Of a DNA stretch of 64,000 nucleotides, positions 55,530-64,000 are shown piece after piece. Within the stretch, counting starts at the first letter, position 1. Each line of letters opens with the position of its first letter. The notes under the pieces are model-generated. The model was not told where the DNA came from. It searched no databases and saw only the letters and a list, made by a program, of their open reading frames with translations. A program made the translations under genes and the position numbers. The stretch is from Lonicera japonica (lineage: Eukaryota; Streptophyta; Magnoliopsida; Dipsacales; Caprifoliaceae), in NCBI GenBank assembly GCA_021464415.1, contig CM038468.1, forward strand, positions 36,754,969-36,818,968, in the 5' to 3' direction.

Positions 55530-57289
55530 ATGACTCATATCCTTTGAAATTCTTTTAATTTCATCCCTAATTTTTGTTTTCTTTCAGAATTTTCCTTTTT
55601 AATTGATTGACGAATTCCTTGTTTTAATCTATATTCGATTGTTTAAAAGATTAAATCAATTATCTTTTCATTCATAATTATATTAATTGCGTTTATGTTT
55701 ATATATATATATGTAATCTGCGAAATCTGTTTGTTGTTGTTTTCTTTAACTGGATTTGGATCTAACGCGGTAACCAGAGAGAGCGAGATCGTGAAAGAGC
55801 TAATGCTCGAAACGGCGCCAAGGGCAAGGGCAAAGACGATGGATTGACTCCCGAACAACGCCGCGAAAGGTTTGATTTTTCGTTCTGGACCTGCTTCAAT
55901 TTCCATATTTGATCTCTTTTTTGCAAAATTTTGGATTCAATTATGTATGTATGTATGTATATATATATATATATGCTAAACGCATAAAATACTTAACGGA
56001 AAAACTTAATCCACAAACAAATGTGTTCATCTTGGACCTACCACTAATTACGCCACCTTACACAAAACAGTGCCGTTTGTGGATTAGTTTTTTTGTGAAG
56101 GCAATATAATGGGTCCACACAATAACGCCAGTCTGTTTTTGATAATTATTGGTGGGTCCTCGAATACCGCATCACATCCACAAAAAGCTAATCTATAAAC
56201 TTACTTGCACAGGCACTATTTTTAGGTAATGTAACTAGTGGTGGGTCATAGATTAACGCATGTGTTTAGTGTGTTTGTCGATTAACTTTTTGCAAAGGTT
56301 ATGTAATTAATGGTGGGTTCTAGATTAATCTATCGGTGCGCCAAGTGCCAAAGTGTTTGTAGATTAACTTTTTGTGAAGCGTTTTGTGTGTTTAGCGATG
56401 GTGCAGATTGGATTAATGTTTGTGCTCCAATAATTTATAGATCAATAACAGTGGTTACCTTAGCTTTGATGGAAGAGATAAATATATTTTTTTTACCAGT
56501 ACTACAGATTTTCTTTTATTGTCAAGGAAGATGATAACAATAATTACTATTACATACAATATCCATAAATAGAAGTGTATTACCCTATATTTCTATTCCC
56601 ACCTTGTACATAAATACTCTTTTAACTCGGTAACTCCAAATATTGATACAAGAGTAGTGCTAACTTACTAAATTTTTGCACAAACCTGTTATACAAACAT
56701 GTGTGGCATCAATAAGATAAAAAGAAAGGCAGACAACACATTGAATTTGTGGCCCCACCAGTTCATTTGAGTGGTGCCATATTGATTTGTACAAAAAATG
56801 AGTAAACCTAGTATTTTCATTGACACAATTGCCTAACAATGCCCTAACTCTAAAAAATTGTCACTTTTTTTATTTGGAATGTTGAAATAACACTTTTGGG
56901 TGCCAATAGCTATATACAATATGATGTGTTGATGTAAAATATATCATACAAAAAGTGCTAATTTGACAAAGTGTTCTGATGCTATCTTTTAGGCATTTAG
57001 GCCTTTATGTTTTGACATACTTTTTTAAAAGAAAAATGTTACCCTCCCATTCTTTATGTGTGTGTTTGTCTTATAATCAAAATATCTACAGCTGTGTGCT
57101 GTGGCCATAAGCACAAGTGAATGTATATTGTAATCTAACCAAAAAGAGTAGTGTCTAGGCATGGGTAATCGCTTGGGTGTATATATATGCAGGGATGCAA
57201 AGGCTCTTCAAGAAAAGTTGGCGAAGAAGGCAGCAGGTGGGGCAGCTGGCGGTGGTGGTACCGGAGGTAAAGACAGCAACAAGAAATAA
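55530..57289 (+). CDS. SERF/4F5 family small protein, three exons, U12-type first intron
   Basis: Exons 55530-55536, 55767-55869 and 57193-57289 give 68 residues: MTRGNQRERDRERA at the start, KDDGLTPEQRRERDAKALQE in the middle, a Gly/Ala-rich stretch and KDSNKK at the end. This is the 4F5/SERF family (PF04419), small, highly charged, disordered nucleic-acid- or protein-binding factors; animal SERF proteins modify amyloid aggregation. The first intron starts ATATCCTTT and ends TCTAAC, with a branch-like TTCTTTAAC at 55742-55750, an AT-AC intron of the minor spliceosome. Using it restores CGC (Arg3) across the junction; unspliced RNA stops after MTHIL. The second intron (55870-57192) is GT-AG with GTTTGA and TATATGCAG. 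Length matches the family. No damage is seen. Confidence 0.88.
55537..55766 (+). other. U12-dependent AT-AC intron of the SERF gene
   Basis: 230 nt. The donor ATATCCTTT fits the minor-spliceosome consensus perfectly; the branch motif TTCTTTAAC has one mismatch to TTCCTTAAC and lies about 17 nt from the AC end. No alternative GT-AG pair nearby keeps the frame. Confidence 0.85.
55870..57192 (+). other. Second (GT-AG) intron of the SERF gene
   Basis: 1323 nt with several imperfect copies of GTTTGTNGATTAACTTTTTG (56000-56390) and a (TATG)n/(TA)n run at 55943-55974. No nested gene is recognised. Confidence 0.75.
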
Positions 57290-57788
57290 CGATATCACTT
57301 CTTAATGGGTTTTCTTGATTGGTGTGTTTTAGTATGAAAAGGATTGTACCGGGATATCACGGTTTCTGGTCTCAATGTCTCATTGTGGGGACAACTTCGT
57401 TGTGAAGAAAAGAGTTTGATTGGTATTGCTCATTTAGATTCAACACACTATGTTTTAAGCTATATTTGTCATCTGCTTTTATAATCGTATCAGTGGTGAT
57501 ATTGTTAGTGTTTGCTACTTGCTAGTCCAATTGCAAGATGATTGGAATGTGTGCTTTCTGTTTCAGGTTATGTTCGTCAAACATTATTTTAGCGTGGACA
57601 CCATTTTTCATTCTTAAAAGATTAAATTAATTAAGATGTAATTCAAACTGCATTAAGTGCAATGATAGGATACTCAAAAAACACATAAAACTACGGTTAC
57701 TCCTCTATGTCGATGTACCTCTAGAATTAGGGACCCAGTCTTAGCTTTAATCTAGTGTTAGTAGTAATGGAGTTAATGTAGCTTTTAG
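57290..57788 (+). other. SERF 3' untranslated region and downstream DNA
   Basis: Follows the TAA at 57287-57289. The polyadenylation site is not determined; nothing else is recognised. Confidence 0.4.
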
Positions 57789-57959
57789 TAGGGCTGGGTT
57801 GGGTTCGGTTTTGGGAAACTGAAAATTTTGAAATGTAAAACCATAACTGTACTGAAAATGGTTTGGTAACCGATTTTAACCTCGGTTTGTTTTTTTTTTT
57901 CATTTGGTTCGGTTTTTTTGGGTCGGTTTTCCGTTTTTGGGTAAAAAATGCTAGCTCTA
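57789..57959. mobile_element. Short hAT-like MITE, GGTTCGG-rich (171 bp)
   Basis: Starts TAGGGCTGGG and ends CTAGCTCTA (inverted, imperfect); flanks GCTTTTAG and GTTTTTAT share six of eight bases. Internal GGTTCGGTTT motifs resemble 38957-39509. Confidence 0.4.
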
Positions 57960-59385
57960 GTTTTTATTATGAAAATAATAGAAGCAGAAATAATAACAAT
58001 AAAAAAATTAGAAGCATACATAATAAAATCTTAAAACAAAAATATATAATATAATTGTTTTCGTATTTTTATCAATCCACTTTGTACTGAGATGTACGTA
58101 ATGAGTAAATCTGGCTTGGTGAATGACATGTATTCTTGGAAATATAATCTGTGGTACCAAGTCCTCCAACAAGAGTTTGAAACCTTTCCATGATCCAAAA
58201 GAGTAAGCTAAGCACATTCAAGGGAACATTACCTCAAACTAGGATTGGTTACTCTTGATAGGAGATTACTTTTCTTCACATGGCTGTAGAAATAATGATA
58301 TTAAGCATAATTTATCATAGAGGATTATCAGTGAAGCAAAAGAGTAGAAGACTACATAGGAAGTGAAGCTGCTGGAGCATAGTAGGATACTGTTCTCAAT
58401 TTTGTTTCCACTACAAATGGAGGATAGAAAGATTTTGGAGGAGAAGGACACAGTCTGTAATAGTTAAGCTATGTTCGTTTGTGTACCCCTTTATGGAGTG
58501 CGGCGACTAGGCGGGAATAGATCGTCCATTGGCGGCTAGTCGGCGGTGGATTTTGTGGGCTAGTTATTTTTTTTTTTTTTTTTAGTTCAAACGGCTAGAA
58601 AAAAAAAACAAAAACAAACTTAGCTCTGACCACTCAGGTCTCACAGTTAGTGTTCTTCTTCTTCTTCTTCTCCTCTCTCCTCTCCTCTCCTCCTCACCTC
58701 GCTAACTTATCATGGACGGTGGTAAATTATTTAAGTTATAAGACTTTTTAAATGTTGATTATTTTCACAGGTGCAATGCATATAAAAATTAAAACTCAGG
58801 TTTTCTCCAATTTAATCGTAAGGGGTAACAGCCTAGTGTTTAATTTAATGAGTAATTTAATAATTTTATTTACTTATGGCATTTTGAAATGTTCCTCTTG
58901 TTTACAAAAAGTGGCTTTGGTGTTGGGACTCGAAGAAAAAGTTTGGGCTAGTTTATTTTATCTCGGTGGTGTTATAAGACAAGAAAGGTCCAAATGAAAT
59001 AGTGGAGTAGGCACATGGCTTTGGTGTTGGGAGTTGCAGTTTATTTCCATCTATATAGTTGCATAGCTCTCCAGGCCCCTTAAGCACAAGCCTACTTGGC
59101 TATTGAATAATAGTTGTAGTCTCTAGTATAGATTTTCCCAACAATTAGCTTAACTGAGAATCGCCATTAATGTGAAAATGCAAGTTTTTTTTCCCTGCAA
59201 TGCTTGTGATGTACTGTTGTTTTCTTCTTGAATGTGCTCTTACACTTCTTTTTCCTTTTTCTCAAGTCGACCTTGGAGAGTCTAGAGAGTAACCATGTTA
59301 CATAATTCACTGCTGTAGACAGAATCTCATTGTTGAGACTTTGCCATTTGATGAATAGGCAGGGATTCATGGTGGATAACGTTTT
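57960..59385. other. Intergenic, no gene recognised
   Basis: AT-rich. A GC-rich stretch at 58495-58555 (GCGGCGACTAGGCGG, GGCGGCTAGTCGGCGG) followed by a long T run and CTTCTTCTT/TCCTCTCC repeats looks like transposon debris. The short open frames lack recognisable motifs. Confidence 0.45.
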
Positions 59386-59512
59386 GGGCTCATTTGGTTC
59401 GAGTTTTAGGAAAGGAATTGGGATTTTTGAGGTGGGGAATTCTGCCTTTTCTAGGAATCTTGGATTCCAGGGTTCCAGGAATGGTCCAAAAAACAAATCA
59501 AATGAAACCTTT
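59386..59512. mobile_element. Possible small MITE
   Basis: Left GGCTCATTTGGTTCGAG and right CAAATCAAATGAAACCT are loosely inverted; G-rich interior (GGAATTGGGATTTTTGAGG). No target duplication found. Confidence 0.35.
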
Positions 59513-59946
59513 AGGTATTTAAGAGGTTGATTGCATTGTTTAGTTGAGACTCCGGCTGCTATCAAGCTTGGGTACAGTTTCAGAACTTCAAAAAGTGGTG
59601 TTGATATTGTTTTTGGAGGAGCAGGCAGAACATTTGAGTCTTTAGCATTGTTGTCAAAATGAAACCTTTTGCGTTAAACAGCTATGGTCTGAAGTTGGAA
59701 GCAGAATGCCCAAAAAAAAGGTAGGGAGGAGCGGGATATCTGATCAATGGAAAAAGGCTTGTTATAATCTGGGGATGTTTGAAGGTAGGGTGTTGGCCAG
59801 TAGAAGTCTAGGGTCATGCCTCTTGTTGTTTTCTGACTGTTTACGACCCATATATTTTCCATGGAAGGGATTTTTCTTAAGATTCACGCGTAGGGCCACT
59901 GGCACTAGGTGGTGGCCAAGTATAAAATCCCCAGAAAATTTGTTTT

Positions 59947-60367
59947 GGGGTATGTTTGGCCAGTCAGATATGGGCATGATAAGATAGGATAAGATTCCGT
60001 CGGATAAGTCATAACGCAGTCCTGCGTTCGGAGCTGTCTTGGATTAGTTTCCCCAATAGCATACAACAATCCAATCAAATGTGTGCCATATAGGAAAAAC
60101 TTTTGTTTTCTGAGTATACCCTTTTTGTGTATTTAACAATTTGAAAGGGTTAGTTTTTTAAGACTAATTATTTTTATTTACACATGAAAATGTGATTTGA
60201 TTATAGTTAAAATATTATTTCTGCACTACTTTAGAAAAGTTCAAATAGTATTTATGTTAGGGTATCAGATATAACGAGGCAAAGTAGTGTTTGCGTTGTT
60301 TTATGCAGTATTGCACGCATACCGGATAACACAATACCACCCCAATCCGGCGTGTCAAACCCACCCC
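59947..60367. mobile_element. Possible MITE (about 420 bp)
   Basis: The left GGGGTATGTTTGGCCAG and the reverse complement of the right (GGGGTGGGTTTGACACGCC) are similar, with GATAAGATAGGATAAG and GGATAACACAATACCACC inside the two ends. Related GGATAA-rich sequence occurs at 3190 and 8850. Target duplication unclear. Confidence 0.4.
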
Positions 60368-62430
60368 GGGGGTATTAGGCAGGATTTAATTTTCTTGTAT
60401 GGACATACTTACAATTCATCAATTTTGGTTCTAACAAGTCAAAGGGGCCTAGGCACCCCGTCCAGGCACTAGCCATCAAACCCAGCTGCCTATGCCAAAT
60501 GCCGTTTTAGAACTCTGCTTGTGCATTATTTCAAACAAGCTCATGGGTGTGTTGCATCTGGGGAATGAAAGAGTTAAGTAATTCTGTTAAAAATTTAGAG
60601 TAGATGGCGAGAAGCTAGCAAGAAAGTGGGGCAACAGTCAGACATGTTTTTCTAGCATTGTGAACAAAGGAAGTTAAATAAGTTAAGAGTGCTGCACTAA
60701 CCTTTTATACAAGCATTACTGATTTGGAACGACGAGTTGAATTTTACTATCTTAGAGAACAGTGACCCTATGGATATCTTAGTGGAACAAACTCGCCGTG
60801 ACTTGCTTAAATTTTGACAAAAAAAAAGGTCTTATCCCAGGTATTACATTTACTTTTGGAGATTTTCTCGTGGATATCTCTTTGGGCAGTATTTTCCAGT
60901 TACCTCCTCTGTTCCCCATTACTGGCTAAACTCTAATTTGCTGGGGGCTCATCCTCATGTATAGTTACTTCCTTCAAGTGTATCATTCTTCGTATGTTTG
61001 TTTTATAAATAGCACACGCTTGGGTTCTTCTATCACTAGGCAAGTTTTACTTTCATGTCTTGCTAAAAACTGGTAAACATCTCTATGACTTGCTTACACG
61101 TCAATTTGTTCCCATAATTGGTCTAAAGGGTTTTGAGCCTGCACCGTTTTTACATATAACGGTTGAGAATCAACAATTTTGTTGGCTTATATATACACAT
61201 TCATACTTGATATATATAATGATGGATAACATTTTCAGGAGGCCTAGGCAAGGGTAAGTTGAAGTCGAACAATTTTGGTAGTCGATGTGTGCAAAGTGTT
61301 ACTATGGTGTGTTTATTGGCTGGATTGGAGCCACAACAAGGTTCATAGTTATTACTAAATCCGGTTTGTTTTTCCTCCCTTTCAACAATATGATGTGGAG
61401 ACATTGATGTAAATATTATGCCCATTTGGACATTAGGAATATTGGTATCTAAATTTGCATTGCTCTGTTGCGGTGCTGAATTGTTGACAAAATCTAGATA
61501 AAACCATGTAGGGGCCTACGAAAGATACTGGGATTAGCCAAAGAAACATTGAAAAAATTCTGGATATATGACTTAGTAGCATATATGCCTGTGTTGATGT
61601 CTTGATTTTGAATTCGTTACTCGCAACTTTGTAATGCATAGAAGAATTATTCCATGCATATATAAAATGTTAATTACTTCCATTTATCTATTTACATACA
61701 ACTTTTTGTCCATAATTAAGAGTCCACTGCAAAGATACACAAGGGAAGTGAACTCTTAATTAAGGACAGTGGGAGCGTGTATGTTTTTGATGCACCTTTT
61801 GTTCAGTCATAGTTGAGAAAAGTTATGGAGGAGGATTCAAAACCTTTATGGTTATATAATATACAGATTACCAGGAAACAGTGGTTTTTTGTTTTGGTTT
61901 TGATGATGTTAATTTTGTTTCATTTTACATGGATTACTAACAAATAGTGGTCTGTTTTGGATTTGATACTTTTATAAAGTAAATAACCCTAGAACCCCCC
62001 TAAATTTTTGCCTTAAAAGTACTAAAATTGAACCGCTAGCTTAAACTATTTAAACCTAACCAAATAAGCCCTTCCGTCAATGTTTTAGTTTTATCCAAGT
62101 TTGAAATAAAAACGCGCATGTGAAATTCACACACATGTCTAGTTATCAAGGGTATTTTTTGCATTTAACCTAAAAATCCCTAAAAAATAAAAAAAAAAAT
62201 CCAACTTAGGAGTAAAATTGGGCTGTAATTATAGTGAAAATCTATCCCTATAGCAAGGACTTGTTGACTACAAATTATAAAAAATATTATTTTATGTTTT
62301 TAATCTTTTTTCGCAAGTAGCTTGTTGACATTTGTATATAATGGAATTTTATGTTTTTAGACTATTTTTTGATTAGTAGTGCATTGACATGGGCGATTGT
62401 TGTTCTATATAATTTAAGAAGGGAAAAAAA
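60368..62430. other. Intergenic, no gene recognised
   Basis: AT-rich DNA with short unsupported open frames (61060-61257, 61201-61425, 61433-61639). A pair GAGTCCACTGCAAAGATACACAAGG ... CTTAATTAAGGACAGTGGGAG near 61720-61775 hints at a small inverted repeat (TTAATTAAGAGTYCACT) but was not resolved. Confidence 0.45.
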
Positions 62431-62783
62431 AGGGTGATTTAGATTTTGGGTGCTATTTGTTGTTGCATATTAGACGTTGAATGCTAAAGTTTTGCATAAT
62501 AGGTGTTTGACTGGTACCATTTTGGACGGAATCCGTTAGTCAATGTGGTCAACCGTTAGCTTCGTTAATTTTTGGCTATTTTGCCCCTAAGTAAGAGCAA
62601 TATGTTTTGCCTTTTTCTAAGGATAAAATGGGTAAATTAGGTCAAAAAATTAACGAAACTAACGGTTGACCGCGTTAACTAACAGATTCCGTTCAAAATA
62701 ACACCCAAACACCTATTATGCAAAACTTTGACACCCAACATCTAATATACGAGAATAAACGGCACTCAAAGTCTAAATCACCT
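62431..62783. mobile_element. Fold-back element (353 bp, ~145-bp arms)
   Basis: The left arm from AGGGTGATTTAGATTTTGGG to GCTTCGTTAATTTTT pairs with the right arm from AAAAATTAACGAAACTAACG to AAGTCTAAATCACCT. Central loop about 70 bp (around GCCCCTAAGTAAGAGC). Arms share CAATAGGTGTTTG/CAAACACCTATT, GGAATCCGTTAGT and GGTCAACCGTTAG. Non-coding; flanked by A runs, so no target duplication can be read. Confidence 0.75.
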
Positions 62784-64000
62784 AAAAAAAAAAAAAACCA
62801 AGAGGAACTAAAAACATAAAGAAAAAAGTTGCAAAAGTAAAGAGGTGTATACAGTAAAACAAAAATAACATAAAATCAACCCTAGAAAGGAAGGCAAAAA
62901 TAAAATGTGGACTCCAGGTACATAAAAAAAGGGGCCTAAATCCTAAGTAAAGAAACAATTTTGTGCCCTAAAATTGGGTTGACTTAAAAATAGGGGAAAT
63001 TTTATTTAAACCCAAGAAATAGCTAAGTTGACCTATTTAATTTAAAAAATAAATAAAAATAAAGTCTCTGTTTTACCCCCCCTCCTACTTTTCCTCATCA
63101 ATAATCACAATCCCTTAAACCCTAAACAACTAATTAAACCCACTATCAACCACTCTAATGCCGGCGACCACACCATTATCTTAATGCTATCGCACCGATC
63201 TCTTTTACCTTCAAAACCCTAGCGGCCTTCTTTCCCCTCATTACCTATACCCGCCAGATCTATTCACCCCATCTCTATCGTACATTCGTCAAAACTGTCA
63301 AAAATCCCCATGTTTCTGATAATCAACAAAAGATAAACTCTCGGCTTTTTCTTTTAAGACACATTTAACGTATTATATCTCACAACAAAAAACAAGTTAT
63401 GTATGTTTTTTAACTCTTCATTAGATTAAATTATTATCTTTGTTAAAAGGTGACAAATTATAGTATACTATTTCCACTTTATATCTAGATAGCTAGTGGT
63501 CTCTCCTGAATCCTTCATGTAAATACAAAATAGAGAATAACTTGAAAGGTCCATTTCAACACACACACACACTTTCTCTCTCTCTCTCTCTCTCTCTCTA
63601 TGACTTCCAATTTGAACAGCCATTCTTTATAATCTCATAAATTAAACTTTTGTATTTCTTGATGTGGTCCTCACTCAATCACCAGCATGCGAGATAAATA
63701 AAAAAATCACCCACAATAAAAAAGGAGAAGAATAAAACAAGTCAATGACATAAAGAATTACTTTAAATACATATGTTTGTGATGGAGCAGTTGTAGTTGG
63801 GGCTGCTTATTTATGTGTTTAAATTAATTATAATTAATTGTTGTCATTTGCATATACAAACATGGCTCAAACTAAACTAACTTATCTTAATTAGGGTTTC
63901 ACATGTCAAAGAAACAATGAATATTACCTTCACCAAACAACCATATTTTATATTGTGTTAAAAAGTAGAGATATTTCAGCTGCCAATAAAGTTACATATG
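62784..64000. other. Intergenic, no gene recognised; microsatellite at 63561-63600
   Basis: A/T-rich; a C-rich stretch at 63080-63270 (with ATGCCGGCGACCACACC) may be leader-like or transposon debris. (CA)n then (CT)n at 63561-63600. No convincing frame or structured RNA. Confidence 0.45.

Noticed and set aside
59167..59987. Overlapping 60-130-codon frames on both strands
   Set aside because: No domain motifs, and the region contains MITE-like sequence.
1..64000. tRNA, rRNA or other structured RNA genes
   Set aside because: No cloverleaf with A and B boxes or rRNA-like stretch was recognised by eye; a tRNAscan or Rfam run would decide.

Overview
This is an AT-rich stretch of a flowering-plant (eudicot-type) nuclear genome. 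The signs are spliced genes with plant introns, Ty1/copia and Ty3/gypsy-Tat LTR retrotransposons, MULE, hAT and CACTA DNA transposons, MITEs, and (ATT)n, (TA)n and (CT)n microsatellites. I see no CRISPR array, operon or bacterial gene. Only two ordinary host genes are supported: the first coding exon of a UBP1/UBP2-type ubiquitin-specific protease leaving the left edge (minus strand, 1-143), and a complete small SERF/4F5 gene (plus strand, 55530-57289). The second has a 7-nt coding part in its first exon and a minor-spliceosome (U12) AT-AC first intron.

Almost everything else is nested transposon. From the left: a MITE split by a solo LTR (1295-2671); a tandem duplication of about 2-3 kb (2880-7890) whose second unit holds a 1.1-kb inverted-repeat element with an 8-bp target duplication; and a diverged repeat block (9489-15298) carrying two solo LTRs and a MULE-like element. 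Then come several hAT-type non-autonomous elements (15832-21058), a young full-length Ty1/copia element (22129-28693, minus) with one nonsense codon near the start of gag, and a gag-only Ty3/gypsy Tat/Ogre-like element (29197-35917, minus). A CACTA terminus and a decayed copia 3' end with its LTR (37001-39799) follow.

A second copy of the 9489-15298 block occupies 39800-55412. In it a 6.05-kb MULE (41169-47218) lies inside the MULE-like element, and a 6-kb SIRE-like copia element without reverse transcriptase (48163-54179) sits in the neighbouring (ATT)n tract. Because the block is present twice, several insertions have their empty site elsewhere in the window, so their ends and target duplications can be read directly. 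The MULE carries two convergent genes that start in its ~600-bp inverted repeats: a decayed FAR1-type transposase and an intact GRF-zinc-finger membrane protein. The second block copy ends about 120 bp upstream of the SERF start codon, so SERF's upstream DNA is largely transposon-derived.

The right end (57290-64000) has no recognisable gene. It holds MITE-like repeats and a 353-bp fold-back element with ~145-bp arms (62431-62783). All element ends, duplications and splice sites were read by eye; similarity and age statements are estimates.
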